From positions 3,551-67,550 of the forward strand of contig JAEYTP010000042.1 in the NCBI GenBank assembly GCA_023433945.1: a DNA stretch of 64,000 nt, written 5' to 3'. This document shows, piece by piece, positions 17,201 through 24,591 of the stretch (the stretch's first letter is position 1; each line of letters starts with the position of its first letter). Below the pieces are notes generated by a model. That model did not search any database, was not told where the DNA came from, and saw nothing but the letters and a program-made list of their open reading frames with translations. The position numbers and the translations under genes are program-made. The DNA comes from Bacillota bacterium. GTDB lineage: Bacteria; Bacillota; Clostridia; Acetivibrionales; DSM-1351.

Positions 17201-17291
17201 TGGCGGAAAGAGAGGGATTCGAACCCTCGGACGGGGTTAACCGTCACACGATTTCCAGTCGTGCGCCTTAGACCAGCTCAGCCATCTTTCC
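17201..17291 (-). tRNA. tRNA-Ser (anticodon GGA)
   Basis: A 91-base class II tRNA with encoded CCA. Acceptor stem GGAAAGA / TCTTTCC is perfect, the T arm carries GGTTCGAATCC, and a long variable arm (GACGGTTAACC region) is present. The anticodon loop reads CTGGAAA, giving GGA, which decodes UCC and UCU. It stands alone. It is the second serine tRNA of the window. Confidence 0.96.
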
Positions 17292-17577
17292 ATAAAAAAA
17301 TTATGTTTATTAAATTAACCGCTTTTATATTTTACATTACCCCCTATAAGTTGTCAACCCGAAATTAAACATATTATAGAGCATTGAGGAATTCATTAAA
17401 ATTGGTATTTACAGGACTGAATCTCTCACCTTGCTTATGTGAAAAGGAATTTAAGTTAACCTAAAATCGTTTTGTAGCTTTTGGCGATTTTTGCATCTAT
17501 AATATAAAGTTAAGTAGCTTGCTGTTGGCTTGAGAGGACTTTGTAGTGGTGATGTTCTGGCTTCTGACACATTACTT

Positions 17578-17680
17578 TATTGATATAATACTATACAGGT
17601 ACAAGCTCAAAAAACATAAGTATACTGCTATTGATATAAATACTATGTAGTTATAGGCTCAAAAAACTTAAGTATACTGC
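17578..17680. repeat. Tandem duplication of the 3' end of the VOC gene (~51 bp)
   Basis: Two adjacent units, 17578-17628 and 17629-17680, share GCTCAAAAAAC.TAAGTATACTGC and flanking TATTGATATAA. The right unit contains the last 12 codons and stop of the VOC gene; the left unit is a decayed copy beyond the stop. The rest of the 17292-17577 gap shows no gene or clear structure. Confidence 0.8.
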
Positions 17681-18062
17681 CATCAATGGTCACAACCTCG
17701 CAGGTTTTTCCTCCCCATGGCTCTGAAACAATCTCTGTTACATGATTCCAACCATTTTTCTTTACAAATGTATATAAATTTTCGATACCTTGAACAAGCA
17801 TGAATCCTACTATTCCCTTTTGTGCTTGACCTTTATACAAGTGAATACCTGTAAATGGAGAAATACGGAACATCTGTATGTCCATAGGTATATTACATAA
17901 ACAACCGTATGTTCCATGGTTATTTTCATCCCTTACTTCTATTTGTCCATACCAACCAAGAACGTCATTAAACCATCTTAGTGTTTTATCTAAGTTCTGG
18001 GAGTAATAAACCGCTCCTGTCTCTTTTACAATGTAACCTCTTTCATTAAAAACACTCAACAT
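17643..18062 (-). CDS. VOC/glyoxalase-fold protein
   Basis: A 139-residue single-gene protein of the vicinal oxygen chelate superfamily, made of two beta-alpha-beta-beta-beta units. The first unit begins ETGAVYYSQNLDKTLRWFNDVLGW, a typical VOC opening; the second contains FVKKNGWNHVTEIVSEPWGGKTCEVVTIDGSILKFFEP. Members include glyoxalases, antibiotic-binding proteins and DNA-regulatory co-factors; the metal ligands cannot be assigned with confidence. The ribosome site AGGAGG lies 7 bases before the ATG. Its 3' end has been duplicated just downstream. Function unknown. Confidence 0.78.
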   Translation of the reverse strand: MLSVFNERGYIVKETGAVYYSQNLDKTLRWFNDVLGWYGQIEVRDENNHGTYGCLCNIPMDIQMFRISPFTGIHLYKGQAQKGIVGFMLVQGIENLYTFVKKNGWNHVTEIVSEPWGGKTCEVVTIDGSILKFFEPITT

Positions 18063-18194
18063 AGCTTTGCCTCCTGATATGTAATAACCTACAAATATAC
18101 GAGGGTAAATATATACCGCTCACAAACATAATGATATCAGTATTTTTTATATGCCTCCCGACTTTTTTTGCATTAATTTGTTGGTTATTAGAGA

Positions 18195-18325
18195 TATTCA
18201 ACAAAAGGCTCATTTCAGGTCTTCATAGGGCCTGATAGCAGTACACACAATATGGCGACATTTACACTGGTAGAATAACAGAAAAAGCACAGGAGACGCA
18301 GTCTATGACTGCGCTCTTATTTTTC
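18195..18325 (+). other. Structured leader or small-RNA candidate with terminator-like end
   Basis: Within the 18063-18443 gap there are two hairpins: TCAGGTC...GGGCCTGA near 18205-18233, and GCAGTC-TAT-GACTGC (18298-18312) followed by CTCTTATTTTT, which looks like an intrinsic terminator. The region lies upstream of the WG-repeat gene and could be a leader with a terminator stem or the end of a small RNA. It does not match riboswitch consensus sequences that I can recall, including cyclic di-GMP classes I and II. Confidence 0.3.
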
Positions 18326-18443
18326 ATGCTTGTTTTTGAGCATTTCAGGTAAAAAACCATACTTATTTTATATTCCTGCTATAATAAAATGGTACAAGTT
18401 TATTTTTTCTAGCACTAGATTATTTTACCAGGAGGATATAAGT

Positions 18444-19781
18444 ATGGAGGGATTTTTGAAAAAGCTATCTAGGATTGTAGTGTTTGTTACAGTTTTTTCT
18501 ATGCTTTGCACAACAAATATAAGTGCAACGGCCTCATTAAAGACCCCAAAGCTGCAGAGCTTTGTAATAGGCGCAATTGAATTTGCGAACAATACTATAT
18601 CAGTAAGTAACGGTGTTGGGCTGGCAACAGAGTATGACCCAAACAACAAAAATATCAAGTATGGGGGGAATAGCAGAGTAATTCTTATTGACTATGAAAA
18701 GGGAACAAAAAAGGTGCTGCCATACCACGGTTTACGTAACCAAGCATCTGACGGTGATGCCACCGGTGGTTTTGTTGAGGGGCTGGCTCTGGTGTATAGA
18801 GCGGGTGCAATAAAAACACCTGAAGACGATACAGGGTTCGGCTATACCTTTATTAATTCTGAGGGTAAGGCATTGACTGAACCTAAGTTTTCTTATGCTT
18901 CGAGCTTTAATAATGGTCTTGCAGGCGTTAGATACTATGAAGGTAATCAGTGCTATAGTGGGGTTTTGCAAAAGAATGGCAAGATAAAATTTGCTGTTTT
19001 TGGAAGATATAGCATACATGTAGGTAATGACTATGTGAAGTTTTGGGACAATAAGAACAGTTTTTGCTATGACTTTAGTGGTAAAAGAATTTACCTAACT
19101 GAGACAGAGATGAGAGAGAGGGACAATGAAAACTATAATGCCAAAGAACGTGATGCATTTTATCAAAAATATGCCAAGTTATACGATAGTGTTGAATACC
19201 TAGGTTCCAGTAGATTTTATGTGAATACCAGTGCTGGCAAAAGGGTAGTTAATTCTCAGAATAAAACCATAATTCCTGAGAGCTATATGGTTTTCAATAA
19301 ATTGATGAATGAAGGGGAGATATACTTCGTTACTCACAATAACGGCCTTTGCAATAAGGATGGGAAGGTCATACTGGCAAAACAGCAGGATGTAATTATC
19401 CCTGCTGATGGAGGGTATTTCTTGGGAATCAAAGATAATAAATACCAAACGCTGATTGACTCCAACGGTAAAGTGATTGCTACTAGTAATTGGGACCCAA
19501 TAACAGTGCTCAGCAAAGGTATAGTAACCACTCTATTCAGTTACAACTATGACTCTGAGTACCGACCAAATGGTAAAGCCTATCTTTATACAAATATAGA
19601 CCTTAGCAAGAAGTCTAGCACAAGTGCCTTAAAAAAGTTATATGCAAATAGGAAATCTCTTAATGATAAGTATAAGCAAGCAGGGGTATATAATTCTGCT
19701 AAAAACATTGCGAAAAACAGTACCCAGAGAAATATTGAGATGTTTGGTGTAATGTCAGAATTAAGTTATTATCAGAAATAG
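18444..19781 (+). CDS. Secreted WG-repeat-like protein
   Basis: A 445-residue exported protein. A signal peptide covers about residues 1-29 (KKLSRIVVFVTVFSMLCTTNISATA). The body consists of repeating beta units typical of WG-repeat proteins: FINSEGKALTEPKFSYASSFNNGLAGVRY, VLQKNGKIKFAVF, VNSQNKTIIPESYMVFNKL, CNKDGKVILAKQQDVIIP and LIDSNGKVIATSNW. The frame is open from 18330, but GGAGG at 18431-18435 and the signal peptide fix the start at 18444. The DUF5050-like gene follows after 13 bases, so the two form an operon. WG repeats usually mediate protein or cell-surface binding; no enzyme motif is seen. Confidence 0.8.
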   Translation: MEGFLKKLSRIVVFVTVFSMLCTTNISATASLKTPKLQSFVIGAIEFANNTISVSNGVGLATEYDPNNKNIKYGGNSRVILIDYEKGTKKVLPYHGLRNQASDGDATGGFVEGLALVYRAGAIKTPEDDTGFGYTFINSEGKALTEPKFSYASSFNNGLAGVRYYEGNQCYSGVLQKNGKIKFAVFGRYSIHVGNDYVKFWDNKNSFCYDFSGKRIYLTETEMRERDNENYNAKERDAFYQKYAKLYDSVEYLGSSRFYVNTSAGKRVVNSQNKTIIPESYMVFNKLMNEGEIYFVTHNNGLCNKDGKVILAKQQDVIIPADGGYFLGIKDNKYQTLIDSNGKVIATSNWDPITVLSKGIVTTLFSYNYDSEYRPNGKAYLYTNIDLSKKSSTSALKKLYANRKSLNDKYKQAGVYNSAKNIAKNSTQRNIEMFGVMSELSYYQK

Positions 19782-19794
19782 ATAGGGGGATAAT

Positions 19795-21279
19795 ATGAAG
19801 AGAAGAGTATCTTTTTTATTAATACTTGCTCTGCTGCTTAGTGCAGTACCATTTTGGGGCGGAACTAATGCGGCAACGGTCACTGCAAAGTCAGTTATAG
19901 CAAGAATATACGTAAATGGAGCATATCAACCTACCGAGGCATATAAGATAAATAAGGATTACTATTATAAGATACAGGATATAGCAGCATCGGTAAGAGA
20001 CCTTTCAATGAGGTTTGCAGTTACTAAAAGTGATAACGATATTAAGGTAAGCACCAAAAAGAACCATATCCTTAACGGTACTGAGTACTCAGCTTCTACA
20101 CTGCTAGATTATCCTGCAAGTAGCTGGGGAGAGTTACAAGTAGATGGAGCTACAAAAAAAGTTGCGGGCTACATAATTACTGGGAACTACTGTCTTACTA
20201 TGAAAGAAGCTGCTAAGTTGCTAGGCTGTGGCTTCAAAGCTGTTGAAGCCGGCAAGGGTGCAGACTATCAGCTGATGACAAGCTACAAGTACAATGCTTC
20301 TGGAAAGCTTGAAAGAAAGCTAAATGAGCAGGGGAATACTACTTTTAATAGACTGTGGGAAGGGTTTACTGTAGCTGGCAAGGATAGTATTTACTTCTTA
20401 AGTAATCATTCCTTATACAAAATGAATAATGCGGGAACTGAGGCCAAAGTATTAAGGGGGGGCTATTCTGTAAATCTTAATATTGCAAACGATAGGCTGT
20501 ATTACACACTTGGTGGACAACTTCACAGCTCTGATCTTGATGGAAAAGATGAGATTTTACACTCCCAACCAATATATTCAGGATATAATCAGCAAATGAA
20601 AAACGTGCTAATAGTAGATGATTCCGTATATTGCATCTATAATGACTATGATAGGTGGGCAAATCCTCAGCATACCAGCAACATTTATCAGTTTGAGATG
20701 ATAGGTAGAGACATGATACCTGATACATGGATGCGCCAGACTATATATTCTGAATGGAATTCCTCTGTGACAGATGATAAGATTAGAAGCTTCTACATTG
20801 AGGGTGACTACATATACTTCGACGACTTATGGATAAATAGGGTCAAGCTTGGGGACTATGGGATTATGAATTCAAGAGAAGTTCTTGCAGAGGGAGAATG
20901 GTACCAGCAGCAGAAATTCTCAGATGATAAGATAATAATGATGGGCAGAGAGGGCAATAACGGCAGATGGCCAGGTAAAAATGGATATCTCTATATCAAG
21001 AGTATAAATGATAAGAATAACTGGAGCACTTACTTGAAAGAAGCTATATATACCTATACTATAATGGATAATGACCTAATATATGTACAAGACTATAATT
21101 TGTTTGCAAGAAGCCTGGATGGAAAAAACAAGCGTCAACTTCTTGGTAGGGACGGAAAATCTTCTGTTCTCTTTGGCATTGCAGGCGATTGGATAGTTTC
21201 AAGAGACTCGTCTGATGTTGGAGCGGCAAAAGCCACCCTGATTAAACTAGATGGAACAACTCCTGAGGTGAAGTTCTAG
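19795..21279 (+). CDS. Secreted DUF5050-like beta-propeller protein with stalk-like N-terminal domain
   Basis: A 494-residue exported protein with a clear signal peptide (1-27, SFLLILALLLSAVPFWGGTNAAT). Residues about 35-165 resemble the copper-amine-oxidase N-terminal-like domain of clostridial surface proteins (ARIYVNGAYQPTEAYKINKDYYYKIQDIA). From about 170 on there are repeating blades with the pattern ...IYFLSNHSLYKMNNAGTE..., ...DRLYYTLGGQLHSSDLDGKDE..., and ...DLIYVQDYNLFARSLDGKNKRQL..., as in DUF5050 propellers. It probably acts on the cell surface with the WG protein encoded upstream. No catalytic motif is visible. A strong terminator follows about 90 bases downstream. Confidence 0.8.
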   Translation: MKRRVSFLLILALLLSAVPFWGGTNAATVTAKSVIARIYVNGAYQPTEAYKINKDYYYKIQDIAASVRDLSMRFAVTKSDNDIKVSTKKNHILNGTEYSASTLLDYPASSWGELQVDGATKKVAGYIITGNYCLTMKEAAKLLGCGFKAVEAGKGADYQLMTSYKYNASGKLERKLNEQGNTTFNRLWEGFTVAGKDSIYFLSNHSLYKMNNAGTEAKVLRGGYSVNLNIANDRLYYTLGGQLHSSDLDGKDEILHSQPIYSGYNQQMKNVLIVDDSVYCIYNDYDRWANPQHTSNIYQFEMIGRDMIPDTWMRQTIYSEWNSSVTDDKIRSFYIEGDYIYFDDLWINRVKLGDYGIMNSREVLAEGEWYQQQKFSDDKIIMMGREGNNGRWPGKNGYLYIKSINDKNNWSTYLKEAIYTYTIMDNDLIYVQDYNLFARSLDGKNKRQLLGRDGKSSVLFGIAGDWIVSRDSSDVGAAKATLIKLDGTTPEVKF

Positions 21280-21370
21280 ATTCAGACCATAACATGAATC
21301 TGATTTATGCATTATGAAGAAAGTACTTGTAATAAGCAAACACAGGGGTATTTCGATGCCAATGTGATGA

Positions 21371-21420
21371 AAAGCCACCAATAAATCTGTATACAACGGA
21401 TTTATTGGTGGCTTTAAAAA
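21371..21420 (+). terminator. Strong terminator after the secreted-protein operon
   Basis: Arms AAAGCCACCAATAAATC and GATTTATTGGTGGCTTT are perfectly complementary over 17 bases around a 10-base loop. Confidence 0.88.
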
Positions 21421-21494
21421 AATGGGTATATGATATTGAGCCTTTAAAAAATATGCATTTGATAAAGGTGGTCTTAACAAAAATTATACATTTG

Positions 21495-21515
21495 AAAAAC
21501 TAAATTTATTTAGTT
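21495..21515 (-). terminator. Weak terminator of the carboxylesterase gene
   Basis: Read on the minus strand, AACTAAAT pairs with ATTTAGTT, followed by TTTC. It lies 17 bases beyond the minus-strand stop codon at 21532. Confidence 0.5.
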
Positions 21516-21531
21516 ACTTTTGAAAGGGCTT

Positions 21532-23100
21532 CTACTTACTTCCCAAGTTAGTTTTAACAAGGAAATCCATAAGCTTTCCAAGTGGCTGTCCGTTTAATTC
21601 CGCTATGTCACCAAAATACATATAATCCGGTGAAGAAACTGTGAATGGCTTCCATTCAGGCATTGGAGTACCGTCATTATCATTTCCGTTTGGATCTCCG
21701 GTTTTAGCAAAGTTGGTCCAATAGTTACACATGTGTCTGGCTAAATCGTAGTGTTTTCCCTTAAATGGGCGCCAGCACTTTGCGAGCGTTTCAAAGGTAA
21801 ACCAAAGTTCACTTGAGTGGAAGGAACCATTATTATCACCTGGCATTTCGGGGTTAAATCTATAAAAATATGCAGGTGCTCCACCTAGCATGCTGTTATT
21901 ATATAGCATTAGCACATTTCCAAGTTCAAATGAATTATAGCCTGCATTTTTAATGCATTCCTCAAAAGAAGATGTACCCTCTTTTATTATGGAGAGGTAT
22001 TCATTGTATGTATCAGGAAATGCAAATTTTGCATAAGCTTCTAGCTCTTCATAATTTTTTACTAGTGGTGAAGCAACAAACTCATTAATGGTGTTACCCG
22101 CAATCATAGGGACATTGTTCCATTTACCTGACTTCATTACCTCTACTGGTTGCAAAGGGAGGAATTCATTATCTACACATGGCCCCCAAAAAAGCTTAAA
22201 ACGTATAGTGGCAAAGGATGAGTTTTTTGCTGTATCTGCAGGCTCAGGGTCTATTGCTGAAAACTCTGCTGCTTTTTCAAATAAGTATTTTGAAGGTAGT
22301 TCTCTTGCTTCTTGGATAGATGCTGCCCCAAGCCAGTCAGTAAAACGTTTGCCCAAAAGCTGTGCTTCCTCCAGTGTCCTGTAACCCTGATTAAACCCTG
22401 GGGAGAAACCACCACCGCTCTGTGGAATAGCTTTATGGAATAGCCCCGAGCTCATTGGAGAGGTGAGATGAGCCATTACACTTCCAGCTCCAGCAGATTG
22501 ACCAAAGATAGTTACATTGTCAGCATCGCCACCAAAAGCAGAAATGTTTTCTTTTACCCACTTCATTCCTGCCAACTGATCTAAAAAGCCAAAATTACAA
22601 TTTGGTTCGTTAGGGGCAGTACCCAGTTCTGGATGGGCAAAGAAACCAAAAACATTTAATCTGTAATTTACGCTGACAAGAATTACTCCGCGGCGCGCAA
22701 TTCTTTCGCCGTCAAACTCCATTTCAGAAGGATAACCGCATTGTAAGCCGCCTCCAAAAATCCAGAACATTACAGGCAACTTTTCGTTTGCTGACTTAGC
22801 CGGAGTCCATACGTTCAGGTAAAGACAATCTTCGCTCATAGGAACTTTGTTATCTACATGCCATTCCTTGTTATATAATTGTTCTGGGTCACCTTCACCA
22901 GGCACTCCCTGCATTGCCAGTGGACCAAAAGTATCACACTTTAATATGCCCTCCCAGTCCTTAACAGGTTGAGGTGCTCTCCATCTCAATTCTCCTACCG
23001 GGGGCGCAGCAAATGGGATTCCCTTAAAGGCTGTAATTCTCGGGTCGGCAGCAGGTATGCCTTCAACCCAGCCGTTTTTGGTTTTAACTTTTCTTAGCAT
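21532..23100 (-). CDS. Type-B carboxylesterase (paralogue 1)
   Basis: A 522-residue cytosolic alpha/beta-hydrolase of the PnbA/type-B carboxylesterase family that cleaves carboxylic esters. Hallmarks are GIPFAAPPVGELRWRAPQP, the EDCLYLNVWTP motif, the oxyanion glycines in WIFGGGLQCGY, the nucleophile elbow FGQSAGAGSV, an acidic residue in NTINEFVAS at the expected Glu position, and catalytic His in NGSFHSSELWFTF. There is no signal peptide, so substrates must enter the cell. It is about 55-60 percent identical by eye to the product of 24592-26121 at both ends. The MFS gene lies 65 bases upstream on the same strand, so the pair is likely one transcript from the 24.4 kb promoter region. Confidence 0.93.
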   Translation of the reverse strand: MLRKVKTKNGWVEGIPAADPRITAFKGIPFAAPPVGELRWRAPQPVKDWEGILKCDTFGPLAMQGVPGEGDPEQLYNKEWHVDNKVPMSEDCLYLNVWTPAKSANEKLPVMFWIFGGGLQCGYPSEMEFDGERIARRGVILVSVNYRLNVFGFFAHPELGTAPNEPNCNFGFLDQLAGMKWVKENISAFGGDADNVTIFGQSAGAGSVMAHLTSPMSSGLFHKAIPQSGGGFSPGFNQGYRTLEEAQLLGKRFTDWLGAASIQEARELPSKYLFEKAAEFSAIDPEPADTAKNSSFATIRFKLFWGPCVDNEFLPLQPVEVMKSGKWNNVPMIAGNTINEFVASPLVKNYEELEAYAKFAFPDTYNEYLSIIKEGTSSFEECIKNAGYNSFELGNVLMLYNNSMLGGAPAYFYRFNPEMPGDNNGSFHSSELWFTFETLAKCWRPFKGKHYDLARHMCNYWTNFAKTGDPNGNDNDGTPMPEWKPFTVSSPDYMYFGDIAELNGQPLGKLMDFLVKTNLGSK

Positions 23101-23165
23101 ATAAACACTCCTTTATAATAAAATAAGTCATATATTCAACAAGATTACCGATATGTAATTATCAA

Positions 23166-24272
23166 TTAACCGGCTTTTACTAGCCTTTTCTGATATAGAT
23201 TAAAGGCAATAAAGGCTATGATAAACAGTGCGGCGGTCATATAAAAGGTACTTGAATACCCCAATGAAGAAACTAATACTCCTCCCATTATTGGGCTGAC
23301 TCCCTGACCAATATCTGCACCTATGAAAAATGTGCTGTTTGCTACACCTACTCTGTTTGGCCTCACTCGTTTTATACATTCAGCCTGTAATGAAACCTGC
23401 CCTGCTCCCTGCCCTGCTGCCTTAAGAGCACCTGCAAAAAGAAGGGTGGCAAGGATGTTGGAATTAGCGAGAACACACAGCGATAGTGCGGTAATTATCA
23501 AGGAAATGTTTACTATCGAGCGTATTCCTTTTCTATCAGATATTTTTCCGATTGAAATCCTCACTACAAATAGAACAATTGCACTAACTGTAAAGAACCA
23601 AGCAAATCCGTGTATTTCCCTTTCCTGACACATTGTTTTGAGAAAAGCATTTATAATACCATTTCCAAAAGAGAAAATACCATTAACTATTGCATACATT
23701 AGAACTTCTATTGCAAAAATGCTATGTAAAATACTACTGAGACTATTGTCTGAAGGCGATCTCTCATTTGGTATATAATCATATCTGACAAGTAACAGTA
23801 TACCTACAGCAAGGAAAGTTAGCACAGATATAAATATGAACATCATGTTATATCCAAATAACCCCTGCACGGCCTCGCCTATACCTGGTCCTACAGCTTG
23901 AGCAAAAACCTGTCCAAGGCCATAGTAGCCAATTCCTTCAGCCAGACGTGTCTTTGGGAGATAACAACTGGCCAATGCTACGTTTACAGTACTACTGACA
24001 CCAAAAGCGGCTCCGTGTAAAATACGAAAGGCCAGCATGAATCCGGTGTTTGGGCAAAAGGTATACCCAAGGCAGACGGTAGCTATAACCAGTGTAGCTA
24101 TTACACATAAATTCTTCTTATTACTTCTGTCTGTAAGAATGCCTGCAACTGGTCTAATAAATAGTGCACTTATAGAAAAAATACCTGATATTGTTCCGGC
24201 CAAGGCCATAGATGTATCCAATCTCTTAATAGAATAATCTACAATATTAGTATAAACCATGTTAAATGCCAA
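23166..24272 (-). CDS. MFS transporter; true N-terminus probably extends upstream
   Basis: A major facilitator protein with at least 11 visible membrane spans. The conserved loop ISGIFSISALFIRPVAGILTDRSNKK after the second span and ISIGKISDRKGIRS at mid-protein are family motifs. The called TTG start (24272) falls inside the first membrane span: in the same frame, upstream codons encode YINTSKLWTKPFLLLLSASF, the expected first span, yet no ATG, GTG or TTG precedes it before a stop at 24393. A GTG with a GGGAAGAG site lies one frame off near 24346. Either a non-standard start or a one-base frameshift is present. It probably imports or exports the esterase substrate or product. Confidence 0.85.
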   Translation of the reverse strand: MAFNMVYTNIVDYSIKRLDTSMALAGTISGIFSISALFIRPVAGILTDRSNKKNLCVIATLVIATVCLGYTFCPNTGFMLAFRILHGAAFGVSSTVNVALASCYLPKTRLAEGIGYYGLGQVFAQAVGPGIGEAVQGLFGYNMMFIFISVLTFLAVGILLLVRYDYIPNERSPSDNSLSSILHSIFAIEVLMYAIVNGIFSFGNGIINAFLKTMCQEREIHGFAWFFTVSAIVLFVVRISIGKISDRKGIRSIVNISLIITALSLCVLANSNILATLLFAGALKAAGQGAGQVSLQAECIKRVRPNRVGVANSTFFIGADIGQGVSPIMGGVLVSSLGYSSTFYMTAALFIIAFIAFNLYQKRLVKAG

Positions 24273-24365
24273 TGCATTCAGAAAACTTGCTGATAATAAT
24301 AGTAAAAAGGGTTTAGTCCAAAGCTTAGAAGTATTGATATAATCACTCTCTTCCCGATGGTTTTG

Positions 24366-24387
24366 TTTTGCTAAAATTATAGCAAAA
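24366..24387. promoter_or_regulatory. Palindromic operator O1
   Basis: TTTTGCTA, six bases, TAGCAAAA: perfect 8-base arms. It lies just before the MFS gene and has the same arms and the same 6-base centre length as the operator at 24557-24576. Candidate site for the LacI-family protein encoded at 28939. Confidence 0.65.
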
Positions 24388-24446
24388 TATACTTATATAT
24401 TTAAATATTTTAGCACAATCGTTTCAAGGTGTAAATATGTGTGCTC

Positions 24447-24526
24447 TATTGAAAGTATGCTTTATTAACAGTGTGCTCCATTGACTATGCACTATATTGA
24501 CTATGTATTTTATTGACTATGTGTAA
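24447..24526. repeat. Five exact-period 16-bp tandem repeats in the divergent promoter region
   Basis: Units start at 24447, 24463, 24479, 24495 and 24511, each 16 bases apart, with consensus TATTGACTATGTAYTT. The last three units are nearly identical and the first two have diverged. Each carries TTGACT-like sequence resembling a -35 box. The array lies between the two palindromic operators in the 319-base gap between the MFS and esterase genes. Confidence 0.8.
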
Positions 24527-24556
24527 GTTGTCTTGTAATATATAATTAATCAGACA

Positions 24557-24576
24557 TTTGCTAAATATTTAGCAAA
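24557..24576. promoter_or_regulatory. Perfect 20-bp palindromic operator O2
   Basis: TTTGCTAAATATTTAGCAAA is a perfect palindrome placed directly upstream of the ribosome site (GGGAGGGAG) of the esterase gene at 24592. A protein bound here would block transcription of that gene. The core AATATTTAGCA recurs with one change (AATATTTAGTA) at 28701, 28726 and 49270. Confidence 0.75.
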
Positions 24577-24591
24577 GGGAGGGAGATTGAT

